A stretch of DNA of 64,000 nucleotides from Warburgia ugandensis (GCA_035236585.1 CP141132.1:39497880-39561879); one strand, 5' to 3'; shown: positions 44,940-59,492, counted from the stretch's first letter. Program-made: numbers and translations. The notes: a model not told the origin generated them from the letters alone.

Positions 44940-47900
44940 TATTCATCCAAATCCAAGATGCAGTACCATCATGTCCAATATGAAGATGAATATCCAATTA
45001 AAGGATGAGGATTAGTGAATGAATAAGAGATAAGTTATTAGTTGATGAGAAGGAGTTATATGAATAAGACATAAGTTATTAGTTGATGAGAAGGAGTTAT
45101 GTGATAAACTCATTAGGTAAGAGATAAGTATAGAAGGAGTTGACTCATTAGTGAGGGATAAGTCTTGAAAGAGTAGCCTCAATTGTTGAAGAATATGCAA
45201 AGAGTTGACTCATTAGTGAGGAAAGAGTTAAACTCATTAGTTGAGAAATATGGAAAGAGTTGACTCATTAGTAAAAGATGAGAATAAAAGAGTTAAACTC
45301 ATTAGTTAAGAATGAGTATAAAAAGAGTTATTATGAAGGAATAGTATAGTACAAGTAGATATTATTGGATGAAAGGACTAGAAATATTATTCAGCAAGTA
45401 AGAATTCCAATATAGGGAATAGTAAGATATAAAAATCAATGAGGAAAACATTACAATGGATGTAAGGTATAATGTTCAGGTCTAACCTAAAGTCTGAGTA
45501 AACATACATATGTATGAACAAAGTACACCAATACTAGTATGTATATGACCATTACTAAGTGAAGGAATGGAGATAAAGAGAAAGAAGTGATAAATTGGAA
45601 AATGTGATGGAAAAACTCCAACCTTATGGAATAGGTGAAATGGAGATTTATGATAAATAAAAGCTAAAGAGGAAACTTCAAAATTATTATAAAAATAAAA
45701 ATTTATAATAAATATATGAATAAATATAAGTGTAAGAGTTATAATTGCTACATATATGGTATTATGATAATTAGTTAAATGAAATTAATCATCAAAATAG
45801 AGATGATATTACTTGAAAGGAAATTGAAGAGATAAGTGAGATAATTCAAAATTTTGTAAATGAGGATAGTTTTAAGTAAAGATGAATAAGGAGATAAGTA
45901 AGTAATTTCTCTCCAAACTTAGTAAAGGCAAAGGATTTAATAAAGAGATGATAAAATTTTAGAGCATAAAGAGATGGTCTTTGAAATTTGAATAAAATGA
46001 AATGGGAGAAGAGAGTTTGATATGTTAAAAGGGACAAAAATATGATCCCAAACTTATTAAGAAAGACAATTAAACCATTAGGATGTATGGTTAACAAAGA
46101 AATTATAACAAAAACGAAATTCCTAAGATAGAAATGAAATTGGTATGATAAATTAATTGTGGAAATTAGCATAAAAGGATTTTCAAGGATTAAAGAAATA
46201 TTGATATGATAACTTTGGGATATTGAAAATAATTTTTGGACTATAGTAAAGAGAATTACAATTGATGGTGAAACAACTCTGGAAAATAAGTGAGAAATAT
46301 TGATATGATGAATTGGGAAAATATAGTTATGGATTATCATGAAGAGGAGTATATTTATTGATCAAGGAAAATGAAGAACTAAATATGAATAGAGATATTA
46401 ATTCCACTTACGTGATAGAGTGGTGATATTGAAAGATTTAAGAAATATAGTGAGGAAAATATATTTTTGGAGGAAGGTTGAGAGAAAACATGAGAAATGA
46501 ATACCTATAAACAAATAGTAATATCTAAACTTAAGTGTAGAGTTTGGAAAAATAAGATGATTATGAATAAGTCATAAATCCAAATTTTTGGAGAAAGAAG
46601 TGGTTAGAACTTTAAGATATTTTGAGATTTTCAATCTTACATGAGATTGAATGAGAAAATATCTATAATAGTTGAGGAAAAGAACATCAAATTATTTGAA
46701 TGAGCTGAAAGAACAAATGTTAAGGATTAAGGAGTGATTATAGAAATTTACAGTATGAAAGTAACGACTTTCTTTAGGAAAAGAAAATGGAAAGATCAAT
46801 GTAAGGATGCATTGAACATGAAAGAGTTTATTAAGGAAATTTATTACCCTTGTTCTCCATAAGGATGCATTGAACATAAATGATGTTGAGGAAATTAAGT
46901 ATCCTTTTTCTCTATAAGGATGAACATTTTCAAAAATTTATTATTATTATTCGAGAATTGGAAATACAACATCAAAGTATAGAATCAAAACAAAATTTAA
47001 GTTCTATGAGTTGGATAAATGATGTTCATAAAGTTGAGGAGAATGAAATATATTAGATGAAGTAATAATGATATATGGAAATGGATGTAAGGAGACCAAA
47101 AGAATTCATGGAATATATGTGTTGCAAGTGTACATTTGGATTAAAGAAATCAAGTTTTAAGGTTATATAAATTTTAATAGATTTCAAGAAATCAAGAGCA
47201 TTCATGGGATATATGTTAGATGCTTACAAAACTTGTCAATCATCTTGTTACATGTTGATTGAAGAAAGAAAAGTTTAGGGTTATATAAATTTTAAGGATA
47301 GCATGGAAATTAACCCCAACAAAGGGAGAATGTGAGATCAATATATGAAATGACAATGACAATTAGAGAAATATATATCTTACTGATTTTATAACGTAAG
47401 GACATTTAGTGCAATCTTGCAATGGATTACATAAATCCTAAATGAGTTAATGATAAATTATGGAGTTTGTAAAGACTTGAGAAGGGATGAATTCAAAATC
47501 AATAAGAACTCTTTTAATTATAATTATCAAGAATATTGCAAATTAAGAGTTAGTATGATATGATAAAGGTTATGAGATATGCTTGAAAGAAGTATGAGAA
47601 AATGTATAATCTAGAAATTTTGGAAGCCCATGACATATAAATAGATATGTAAAAGAAAAAGAGATAAATATTATCATAGATGGTAAGAAGGTTCAGAATA
47701 TTGTTTTGAATACGAGAAAGGGATAACAAAGAGGATCGGGAATGTATGCAGTAGTAAAATGACACTCAAAGAGTGTTACAAAAACAATGGATGTGGTGAG
47801 AATGAGGAAAGAATCATCACAAGGTTACCACTCTTCAATGATAGAATTTGAAAAGAAATTTCTCAATAAAAGGAAATAGTAAAGAAGTATGAATTGTAGG

Positions 47901-48452
47901 ATAGAAATAAAGTAATCACTTCCAAATAATGGAGGAACAAGGAAAGAGATAATTACTTCCAAAAATTGGAAGATTGTTACAAAGAACAATAGTGGAAGTT
48001 ATAGAATCCAATCACTATGTTATTAGTAAGGACTATACATAGTAAGAAAGCTATGTCAAAACTTTATATGTTGAAATAGAATGAGAGTGAGCAATAGAAG
48101 ATAGAATGAAAAATTTTCAAGTACGTAAAGATTGATGAAAGTAAGGAGTAGAAATTTAGCCAAGTAGAAGGTTTGAAACCAAAGGATAACTCAGTTAAGA
48201 GTTATTAATCCTTTTGGGAAAGTCTAGCAAAACTCAGCTCAATTGAATGATGCATAAGTAAGGTTAGACAGTGTGAGCATTTTAATAGCAATCAATCATA
48301 TGATTTATACCTTTGAGAAGAAGGTAGATTGAAAAAGGAATAAAAGGAAAGAGGATTTCCTTAAGTGGCAAAGCCATATGTATAAGGCTATGAAAGAATT
48401 GTGAAAACTCCTAAGTGAGTTGATATGCAAATTTCGAGGACGAAATTATTGT

Positions 48453-48463
48453 AAGGGGAAGAT
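48453..48463 (+). other. Polypurine tract, shortened
   Basis: AAGGGGAAGAT with four central G instead of six, directly before LTR F. Confidence 0.85.
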
Positions 48464-49035
48464 TGTAATGACCACGAATTTTTGTAACTTATTAAGGCAA
48501 ATTAATAAAGTTTGAATTTTTAGAAATTCTGGGCTGGAATATTAGGTTATTGAAAATTTTCTTTTTATGAAAATTATATCATGAATTAAAACATATATAT
48601 TATGGATGTACTTGGAAAACTGATCGAAACAACATTAAGTACGTTCAATTCTGAGTTAAAATGAACATTCCTTAATTTTCTCCATTTAGGGGCAAAATGG
48701 TAATTTTACCAATATTTCATATCTAAGAAATAAGACCTCAATATTCATGAAGTACTTAGAAATACGATTCCAACGCCACTAAGTACGCTCAATTCCGAGT
48801 TCGGACAAATAATGCCTATTTTTCTCCAATTTTAGAGTTATAAGGGCAAAAACGTCTTTTTACATAAAAGTGGGGCCCACAAAGTGGGGCAACGTTCTAG
48901 AAGCAACAATAATTGCTCAGTGCATTATTGCTGGTAGTGGAGAATGTAGTGGAGAATGGAGAATGCACTTGCAATAAAAAATTCTAAAGTAATAAAATAT
49001 CTTATTAAAAGAAATGATAAAAAATTCAAATTTGG

Positions 49036-49045
49036 CTATAAATAT
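49036..49045 (+). promoter_or_regulatory. Upstream TATA box of LTR F
   Basis: CTATAAATAT at the conserved LTR position. Confidence 0.42.
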
Positions 49046-52000
49046 GTCCCAAAAATTTCCAAAAATTTTCACAACCTTAACCACGAAATTTCCAAATCTT
49101 CCTTGGAGTTTCAGCCCCAAATTCTCATTCATCCCTCCCCAATCTCTATTTTTCTTTTTTCTCTCTCCTCTTTCTAAGTGGAACAAGAGACCTAAATTCA
49201 ATTAGGCACTCCGTTCCAGGAAGAATCTGATCAATTCCACCGTCCATAACCTCCTACACTACATTATATACAAAAGCCCCAAATCAATTTCAAGATCCAA
49301 CGGTTCCAACAACAGAAAACTACAAAAGGTAGACAATCGGGCTATATTATCATCAACCGGTAATTCTCTCAAATTGAGCATCAAATATATGTTTTTTCTC
49401 CAATCAAGTAGGTGGAACTACTTCCCATTCATATTTATTATGTTTTAGTGTAATTTTTATTTTTCTGTAATTTAATTTGAATGAAAAATGGTAAAAATAA
49501 AGTAAATACCAGCCCCTTCAATTTATGGTGATAGAGAGCTCAGATGGAAATTCTGAGTTTTCCAATCAATCCAGAAGGGTCAAAAACCCTTAGGATACAA
49601 TTTTCAAGAAAATCTAACAAGGTTTGGACCCTCAATTGAGAGAGATTAATTCTGGTGGGCCCATATCAAATCTGGACCCTAGGAACGGCTGAAAACTTCA
49701 ATTTAAGATTGTGGAGTCATATGAACTCCAAATTGAGATCAGAAAGAAGCTATGGAAATCTTGTAATGTCTAGTTTCTAATGAAGTCATAATATTTCTAA
49801 AAATTATATCTGTATTTTTCTGTATTTTTTTAAATAAGTGTCCAATTTCTAAGATCTTCAAGATCTGAGGTGATCAGATCTTGGAAATTTATTTTAGTGA
49901 TGATATAATAATGTAATAAAGTAATATATATGGTTAATTTGTACAGATCTTGGATAAAATAGGGGATCTACCCTTTATGGTAGAAAAATCGTAAAATATA
50001 AAATAAAAAAATTACAAAGGGACCCACTTGATCAATGAGATCAAGTATGATCAGATCCTTGGGATGGATTAAAGGGATGATATTATGATGGAATCTAGCT
50101 AGATCATGGATGAAATGTGACAAAATCAAGTGGATAAGATTTTTGGATCTTAATGGATTAAAAGCCCTAAAGGTAATTAAAACCCTTAATCTAAAGGAAA
50201 ACACCTAAGATCTAATGGTTGGATCATATTTAAAGGTTTATAATAATCTTAATAAAATTAGTTTAAATTGTCTTTTATTGGATATAGAAGTGTAAATGTG
50301 ATTTATGTTATAAGTTAGAAAGCATGATAGTGTAATCTTTAAATTTTAGTATGATATGCCCTAAATGAGTAATTTGTTAGTAGATTTGATTATCTTAGGA
50401 TCATGTTAGTGTAAATTAGGATTTAAACATGATTTCATTATGATAGAAGATGTGTTTCATAACTTAAGATCATGTTAGTTTTATTTCACTATTTTAAGTT
50501 ACATTCATAGGAAGAATGTTAGTATATAGTTGTTAAACTTATATTTGATTTATGCTTTCAAGTTGATGAATTACTCATTGTCAAAATTTATTCAATTGTT
50601 AAGTAATTGTTAAGATATAAGGAGCATAAATCACCAAAAATGTAAACTAATGAAATATAGAAATTCATGGACAACTAAGATGAATGAATGATTTTGACTT
50701 AGTAAGGGCTATAGTTAGTAGGACAATATAAGGAATGATTTATCATTTCCTTGGCCCAAAATAGGAAAATAATGAACATCCATGGATGACATTGTGCATA
50801 TCCATGGAAATTAATTAAAATCAATTAGAGAAGGGACTTAAGGTAAAGAGCTCATAGGAACCTTGTCAAAGGTTGAGCTAGTACCACTCAAGTGGACTAC
50901 GAACATTGTGGTTATAGGGGGTATACAAGAGCCAAGTGCTTTTCCCTCACCTCCCATTGACGTAAGAGAGGTCTAAACGCCTCCTTACATGAGGGTTGTA
51001 TTAACCACTTTTTGAGCAGACTTTAACCGGTAAGTACTTGGTCATCTGAAATAAGGAGGAGTTGTCTAGTGATAGGAAGAAATAAATTATCTTCAACCAA
51101 GTAAGACACTAACTGGTTGAATAATAATAAGAACATAAAAAGATAGCAAATTATCTAACCCTAATAAAAATAGTAAGTGAGATAAGGATGATCAAACAAG
51201 ATGAGATCTTGTATGATCAAAAACATTAAGGAAAAAGAAACATCTATGTAAATTAGATTGTTATGTATGATATAGATAGTATTTGTATAGATGATATTAA
51301 ACCCATGGATATAGGATATTCAAGGAAGAAAGATTCAGATCATCCTACATAAGGATGATCAAAAGACCATGTAGTATGCACCCTTGATTAGAAAAATGAC
51401 ATTATACATATGATTTGTCAGATATATGTTGATCGAGACTATGGCAGATTTCAAGGAGTAAGAATACCTTATTGAGGTAGGTGGATTATTAAGAATGCCT
51501 TTACATGAAGATACATGTCTAATACATGATCTTATGTTTTGAAGTATTGACATGTATGATACCAATATATTAAGGTAAATACCTCAAATTGAAATATGAT
51601 CCAACCAAATGATGAGGAAAATAAGTATTAAATAAGTTGAGAATTGAGAACAACCCTAAGTGAATAAGAAAGTAGAAAATATTCCAGCCCTAGTTAAACG
51701 CAGAGATAGTCCGATATGTATAAGTATTATTTTACATACAAGCTTGGAGGCTTGTGGTTTTGTTTTAAACAGGCATAAGCCTGGGGATGCTATGCTAAGA
51801 GAGTTAAGAGGGTTTGGCCACCCACTCTCTGAAACTTGATGATGTTGAATACCAAGCCTAAGAAAGGCTAAAAGTCGGGTGGGGCAATTATGGGAAGGCC
51901 ACCATCGTGACAGCCATGGTCCTCCCATAAGGACATGGATATTGTAATTTCCACCGAGAATGGTATAAGTGGATTATTGAACAGGTTATCCCGGCGCGCG

Positions 52001-52308
52001 ACGGATCAGACTGCAAGCATAGTAGTCCTTGATTATTTTGCATTATGATGCATATGAAATTGGCATAGTGAAATGCCTTAAAGGATGGCATGATGAAATG
52101 CCTGGTAATTGTATATTACCAATATTTTTCCCAGGAAGGGAAAAACCCAAGATAGTAATGCGGCTGAAATACAAATCTCCTATAATGAAAGGAGTTGATC
52201 AGTTTTGTATGGAAATGATTATTGATTATTTTTACAATTTTAACGGATTTGTTCTTATATACTATGTATGTATAAAGGTGAACACAAATGATAAGGAAAT
52301 GAGATGTT

Positions 52309-52790
52309 TATATAAATAATAGTGGTCTGTGAATGTGTTTATGATAGAATGAATTATGGGATAGTTGAATATTGAGATTTTACTGTGAATAACTTACATT
52401 CTTATCCCCTACCAAGCATAGCTTGCTGAGATATTGTAAATGTTCAAATGTTTACAATATCTCAGATACAGAGAAGGAGACTTAGGAGCTCAAGACTTGA
52501 AGAACTAGTGAAGAATAAGTAAAAAGGGTATATTCCTTGAAACATTGTATAGAGAGCTTTGTAATTTGAATTGTGTATTTGGACAAGTATTGTAAAGATA
52601 CAAGGGGTTGTGTACTGTGAACCACTGGATGGATCCTGGAAGTTTAATAAAATCATATTCCTTCAATGGAATTTTATTTTGTACACAAATTGTACTTATG
52701 TTATGTATGAAGTGGTGACTTGGGTTTTCAAAACAAGTTTTAAAATAAAAGAATTTCCGCTGCTTTGTTTTGCCAAAAAAAAAAAAAAAA
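52309..52790 (+). promoter_or_regulatory. Core promoter, R hairpin and A-tract of LTR F
   Basis: TATATAAATA (52309-52318), a 15-bp perfect hairpin (52426-52465) and A16 (52775-52790), in the usual order. Confidence 0.5.
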
Positions 52791-52861
52791 TTTACTAAGG
52801 GGATGCCCTTGCCTTTGAAAAATATATTATAAAATGTGTTTCAAAAACCCGGGTCGTCACA

Positions 52862-52870
52862 GTTGTTATC
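52862..52870 (+). other. Primer-binding-site remnant cut by a junction
   Basis: GTTGTTATC: the spacer plus the first bases of the PBS with one mismatch, then an abrupt switch into an inverted LTR at about 52871. No internal region follows LTR F. Confidence 0.7.
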
Positions 52871-55800
52871 AATAAGGTATTCTTACTCCTTGAAATCTGG
52901 CATAGTCTCGATCAACATATATCTGTCAAATCATATGTATAATGTCATTTTTCTAATCAAGGGTACATACTACATGGTCTTTTGATCATCCTTATGTAGG
53001 ATAATCTGACTCTTTCTTCCTTGAATATCATATATCCAAGGGTTTAATATCATCTATACAAATACTATCTATATCATACATAACAATCTAATTTACATTG
53101 ATGTTTCTTTTTCCTTATTGTTTTTGATCATACAAGATCTCATCTTGTTTGATCATCCTTATCTCACTTACTATTTTTATTAGGGTTAGATAATTTGCTA
53201 TCTTTTATGTTCTTATTATTATTCAACCAGTTAGTGTCTTACTTGGTTGAAGATAATTTATTTCCTCCTATCACTAGACAACTCCTCCTTTTTTCAGATG
53301 ACCAAGACTTACCGCTTAAAGTTCTGCTCAAAAAGTGGTTAATACAACCCTCATGTAAGGAGGCGTTTAGACCTCTCTTACGTCAATGGGAGGTGAGGGA
53401 AAAGCACTTGGCTCTTGTATACCCCTATAACCACAATGTTCAGAGTCCACCTGAGTGGTACTAGCTCAACCTTTGACAAGGTTCCTATGAGCTCTTTACC
53501 TTAAGTCCCTTCTCTAATTGATTTTAATTAATTTCCATGGATATGCACAATGTCATCCATGGATGTTCATTATTTTCCTATTTTGGGCCAAGGAAATGAT
53601 AAATCATTCCTTATATTGTCCTACTAACTATAGCCCTTACTAAGTCAAAATCATTCATTCATCTTAGTTGTCCATGAATTTCTATATTTCATTAGTTTAC
53701 ATTTTTGGTGATTTATGCTCCTTATATCTTAACAATTACTTAACAATTGAATAAATTTTGACAATGAGTAATTCATCAACTTGAAAGCATAAATCAAATA
53801 TAAGTTTAACAACTATATACTAACATTCTTCCTATGAATGTAACTTAAGATAGTGAAATAAAACTAACATGATCTTAAGTTATGAAACACATCTTCTATC
53901 ATAATGAAATCATGTTTAAATCCTAATTTACACTAACATGATCCTAAGATAATCAAATCTACTAACAAATTACTCATTTAGGGCATATCATACTAAAATT
54001 TAAAGATTACACTATCATGCTTTCTAACTTAGAACATAAATCATATTTACACTTCTATATCCAATAAAAGACAATTAAAACCTAAAACATAAATCACATT
54101 TACACTTCTATATCCAATAAAAGACAATTTAAACTAATTTTATTAAGATTATTATAAACCTTTAAATATGATCCAACCATTAGATCTTAGGTGTTTTCTT
54201 TTAGATTAAGGGTTTTATTACCTTTAGGGCTTTTAATCCATTAAGATCCAAAAATCATATCCACTTGATTTTGTCACATTTCATCCATGATCTAACTGGA
54301 TTCCATCATCATATCACCCCTTTAATCCATCCCAAGGATCTGATCATACTTGATCTCATTGATCAAGTGGGTCCCTTTGTATATTTTTATTTTTATTTTA
54401 GGGTTTTTCTACCATAAAGGGTAGATCTCTTATTTTATCCAAGATCTGTCCAAATTAACCATATATATTAATTTATTATATTATTATATCATCACTAAAA
54501 TAAATTTTCAAGATCTGATCACCTCAGATCTTGAAGATCTTAGAAATTGGACACTTATTTCCAAAATATAGAAAAATACAGAAAAATACAGAAATAAATT
54601 TTAGAAATATTATGAATTCATTAGAAACTAGACATTACAAGCTTTCCATAGCTTCTTTCTGATCTCAATTTGGAGTTCATATGACTCCACAATCTTAAAT
54701 TGAAGTTTTCAGCCATTCCTAGGGTCTAGATTTGATCTGGGCCCACCAGAATAATCTCTCTCAATTGAGGGTCCAAACCTTGTTAGATTTTCTTGAAAAT
54801 TGTATCCTAAGGGTTTTTAACCCTCCTAGATTGATTGGAAAGCTCAGAATTTCAATCTGAGCTCTCTATCATCATAATTTGAAGGGGCTGGTATTTACTT
54901 TATTTTTTACCATTTTTCATTCAAATTAAATTACAGAAAAATAAAAATTATTCTAAAACATAATAAATATGAATGGGAAGTAATTCCACCTACCTGATTG
55001 GAGAAAAAACATATAGTTGATGCTCAATTTGAGAGAATTACCGGTTGATGATAATATAGCCCGATTGTCTACCTTTTTGTGGTTTTCTGTTGTTGGAACC
55101 GTTGGATCTTGAAATTGATTTAGGGATTTTGTATATAATGTAGTGTAGGAGGTTATGGACGGTGGAATTGATCAGATTCTACCTGGAACGGAGTGCCTAA
55201 TTGAATTTAGGTCTCTTGTTCCACTTAGAAAGAGGAGAGAGAAATAAGAAAAATAGAGATTGGGGAGGGATGAATGCGAATTTGGGGCTGAAACTCCAAG
55301 GAAGATTTTGAAATTTCGTGGTTAAGGTTGTGAAAATTTTTGGAAATTTTTGGGACATATTTATAGCCAAATTTGAATTTTTTATCATTTCTTTTAATAA
55401 GATATTTTATTACTTTAGAATTTTTTATTACAAGTGCATTCTCCATTCTCCACTACAATCTCCACTACATTCTGCACTACCAGCAATAATGCACTGAGCA
55501 ATTATTGTTGCTTCTAGAACGTTGGCCCACTTTGTGGGCCCCACTTTTATGTAAAAAGACGTTTTTGCCCTTATAACTCTAAAATTGGAGAAAAATAGGC
55601 ATTATTTGTCCGAACTCGGAATCGAGCCTACTTAGTGGCGTTGGAATCGTATTTCTAAGTACTTCATGAATATTGAGGTCTTATGTCTTAGATATGGAAT
55701 ATTGGTAAAATTACCATTTTGCCCCTAAATGGAGAAAATTAAGGAATGTTCATTTTAACTCAGAATTGAACGTACTTAATGTTGTTTCGATCAGTTTTCC

Positions 55801-55950
55801 AAGTACATCCATAATATATATGTTTTAATTCATGATATAATTTTCATAAAAAGAAAATTTTCAATAACCTAATATTCCAAATTTTAATTTCTAAAAATTC
55901 AAACTTTATTAATTTGCCTTAATAAGTTACAAAAATTCAGGGTCATTACA
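52871..55950 (-). mobile_element. LTR G, inverted, first 3.1 kb only
   Basis: Reverse complement of LTR positions 1 to about 3080, ending at GGTCATTACA (55941-55950). It is the 3' LTR of the inverted element to its right. It lacks the downstream TATA box, R hairpin and U5. The upstream TATA box is at 55357-55366 and the short repeat at 55436-55481. Confidence 0.92.
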
Positions 55951-55963
55951 ATCTTCCCCCCTT
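55951..55963 (-). other. Polypurine tract (inverted)
   Basis: ATCTTCCCCCCTT next to the inverted start of LTR G. Confidence 0.9.
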
Positions 55964-58900
55964 ACAATAATTTCGTCCTCGAAATTTGCATATCAACTCA
56001 CTTAGGAGTTTTCACAATTCTTTCATAGCCTTATACATATGGCTTTGCCACTTAAGGAAATCCTCTTTCCTTTTATTCCTTTTTCAATCTACCTTCTTCT
56101 CAAAGGTATAAATCATATGATTGATTGCTATTAAAATGCTCACACCTGTCTAACCTTACTTATGCATCATTCAATTGAGCTGAGTTTTGCTAGACTTTCC
56201 CAAAAGGATTAATAACTCTTAATCTGAGTTATCCTTTGGTTTCAAACCTTCTACTTGGCTAAATTTCTACTCCTTACTTTCATCAATCTTTCTGTACTTG
56301 AAAATTTTTCATTCTATCTTCTATTGCTCACTCTCATTCTATTTCAACATATAAAGTTTTGACATAGCTTTCTTACTATGTATAGTCCTTACTAATAACA
56401 TAGTGATTGGATTCTATAACTTCCACTATTGTTCTTTGTAACCATCTTCCAATTTTTGGAAGTAATTATCTCTTTCCTTGTTCTTCCATTATTTGGAAGT
56501 GATTACTTTATTTCTATCCTACAATTCATACTTCTTTACTATTTCCTTTTATTGAGAAATTTCTTTTCAAATTCTATCATTGAAGAGTGGTAACCTTGTG
56601 ATGATTCTTTCCTCATTCTCACCACATCCATTGTTTTTGTAACACTCTTTGAGTGTCATTTTACTCTGCATATACATTCCTGATCCTCTTTTGTTATCCC
56701 TTTCTCGTATTCAAAACAATATTCTGAACCTTCTTACCATCTATGATAATATTTATCTCTTTTTCTTTTACATATCTATTTATATGTCATGGGCTTCCAA
56801 AATTTCTAGATTATACATTTTCTCATACTTCTTTCAAGCATATCTCATAACCTTTATCATATCATACTAACTCTTAATTTGCAATATTCTTGATAATTAT
56901 AATTAAAAGAGTTCTTATTGATTTTGAATTCATCCCTTCTCAAGTCTTTACAAACTCCATAATTTATCATTAACTCATTTAGGATTTATGTAATCCATTG
57001 CAAGATTGCACTAAATGTCCTTACGTTATAAAATCAGTAAGATATATATTTCTCTAATTGTCATTGTCATTTCATATATTGATCTTACATTCTCCCTTTG
57101 TTGGGGTTAATTTCCATGCTATCCTTAAAATTTATATAACCCTAAACTTTTCTTTCTTCAATCAACATGTAACAAGATGATTGACAAGTTTTGTAAGCAT
57201 CTAACATATATCCCATGAATGCTCTTGATTTCTTGAAATCTATTAAAATTTATATAACCTTCAAACTTGATTTCTTTAATCAAAATGTACACTTGCAACA
57301 CATATATTCCATGAATTCTTTTGGTCTCCTTACATCCATTTCCATATATCATTATTACTTCATCTAATATATTTCATTCTCCTCAACTTTATGAACATCA
57401 TTTATCCAACTCATAGAACTTAAATTTTGTATTGATTCTATACTTTGATGTTGCATTTCCAATTCTCAAATAGTAATAATAAATTTTGAAAATGCTCATC
57501 CTTATAGAGAAAACGGATACTTAATTTCCTCAACATCATTTATGTTCAATGCATCCTTATGGAGAACAAGGGTAATAAATTTCCTTAATAAACTCTTTCA
57601 TGTTCAATGCATCCTTACATTGATCTTTCCATTTTCTTTTTCCTAAAGAAAGTCGTTACTTTCATACTGTAAATTTCTATAATCACTCCTTAATCCTTAA
57701 CATTTGTTCTTTCAGCTCATTCAAATAATTTGATGTTCTTTTCCTCAACTATTATAGATATTTTCTCATTCAATCTCATGTAAGATTGAAAATCTCAAAA
57801 TATCTTAAAGTTCTAACCACTTCTTTCTCCAAAAATTTGGATTTATGACTTATTCATAATCATCTTATTTTTCCAAACTCTACACTTAAGTTTAGATATT
57901 ACTATTTGTTTATAGGTATTCATTTCTCATGTTTTCTCTCAACCTTCCTCCAAAAATATATTTTCCTCACTATATTTCTTAAATCTTTCAATATCACCAC
58001 TCTATCATGTAAGTGGAATTAATATCTCTATTCATATTTAGTTCTTCATTTTCCTTGATCAATAAATATACTCCTCTTCATGATAATCCATAACTATATT
58101 TTCCCAATTCATCATATCAATATTTCTCACTTATTTTCCAGAGTTGTTTCACCATCAATTGTAATTCTCTTTACTATAGTCCAAAAATTATTTTCAATAT
58201 CCCAAAGTTATCATATCAATATTTCTTTAATCCTTGAAAATCCTTTTATGCTAATTTCCACAATTAATTTATCATACCAATTTCATTTCTATCTTAGGAA
58301 TTTCGTTTTTGTTATAATTTCTTTGTTAACCATACATCCTAATGGTTTAATTGTCTTTCTTAATAAGTTTGGGATCATATTTTTGTCCCTTTTAACATAT
58401 CAAACTCTCTTCTCCCATTTCATTTTATTCAAATTTCAAAGACCATCTCTTTATGCTCTAAAATTTTATCATCTCTTTATTAAATCCTTTGCCTTTACTA
58501 AGTTTGGAGAGAAATTACTTACTTATCTCCTTATTCATCTTTACTTAAAACTATCCTCATTTACAAAATTTTGAATTATCTCACTTATCTCTTCAATTTC
58601 CTTTCAAGTAATATCATCTCTATTTTGATGATTAATTTCATTTAACTAATTATCATAATACCATATATGTAGCAATTATAACTCTTACACTTATATTTAT
58701 TCATATATTTATTATAAATTTTTATTTTTATAATAATTTTGAAGTTTCCTCTTTAGCTTTTATTTATCATAAATCTCCATTTCACCTATTCCATAAGGTT
58801 GGAGTTTTTCCATCACATTTTCCAATTTATCACTTCTTTCTCTTTATCTCCATTCCTTCACTTAGTAATGGTCATATACATACTAGTATTGGTGTACTTT

Positions 58901-59480
58901 GTTCATACATATGTATGTTTACTCAGGACTTTAGGTTAGACCTGAACATTATACCTTACATCCATTGTAATGTTTTCCTCATTGATTTTTATATCTTACT
59001 ATTCCCTATATTGGAATTCTTACTTGCTGAATAATATTTCTAGTCCTTTCATCCAATAATATCTACTTGTACTATACTATTCCTTCATAATAACTCTTTT
59101 TATACTCATTCTTAACTAATGAGTTTAACTCTTTTTATTCTCATCTTTTACTAATGAGTCAACTCTTTCCATATTTCTCAACTAATGAGTTTAACTCTTT
59201 CCTCACTAATGAGTCAACTCTTTGCATATTCTTCAACAATTGAGGCTACTCTTTCAAGACTTATCCCTCACTAATGAGTCAACTCCTTCTATACTTATCT
59301 CTTACCTAATGAGTTTATCACATAACTCCTTCTCATCAACTAATAACTTATGTCTTATTCATATAACTCCTTCTCATCAACTAATAACTTATCTCTTATT
59401 CATTCACTAATCCTCATCCTTTAATTGGATATTCATCTTCATATTGGACATGATGGTACTGTACTGTGACTGGATGAATA

Positions 59481-59492
59481 GCTCTGATACCA
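59481..59492 (-). other. Primer-binding site (inverted)
   Basis: GCTCTGATACCA, exact reverse complement of the tRNA-Met PBS, two bases from the inverted LTR H end. Confidence 0.92.

Larger units (their letters stand above)
44926..48463 (+). mobile_element. Non-coding internal region between LTRs E and F
   Basis: Colinear with the other non-coding internal regions. The first 2 kb share private changes with the inverted copy at 57.5-59.5 kb (an added CTTTGAAATTTGAATAAAATG near 46000, and a missing block after GAAATTATA near 46110). The part after about 46.9 kb instead carries variants of the 12069-15601 copy. It is therefore a mosaic. Confidence 0.87.
43196..51473 (+). repeat. Left arm of 8.3-kb inverted duplication
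   Basis: LTR E 3' part, the internal region and the first 3.0 kb of LTR F mirror 52871-61230 around a spacer of about 1.4 kb. Mirror coordinates add up to about 104,340-104,430 throughout, showing colinearity with only small indels. Confidence 0.85.
48464..52861 (+). mobile_element. LTR F, complete (4398 bp)
   Basis: TGTAATGACC start and GGTCGTCACA end. It has one copy of the 53-bp-period repeat and two units of the TAGTGGAGA repeat (48932-48968). Upstream TATA box 49036-49045, downstream TATA box 52309-52318, R hairpin 52426-52465, A16 at 52775-52790. It lacks about 30 bases near 52555 that other copies have. Confidence 0.94.

Noticed and set aside
45846..46340. 164-codon open frame on the minus strand, repeated at 58080-58574
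   Set aside because: Antisense to the non-coding core, very rich in Phe, Ile, Leu and Ser as expected of AT-rich DNA, and interrupted in the other three cores. The identity of the two copies reflects the inverted duplication.
53195..53464. 89-codon plus-strand frame
   Set aside because: Lies antisense to LTR G over the region with frequent small indels; only one copy is open this far.
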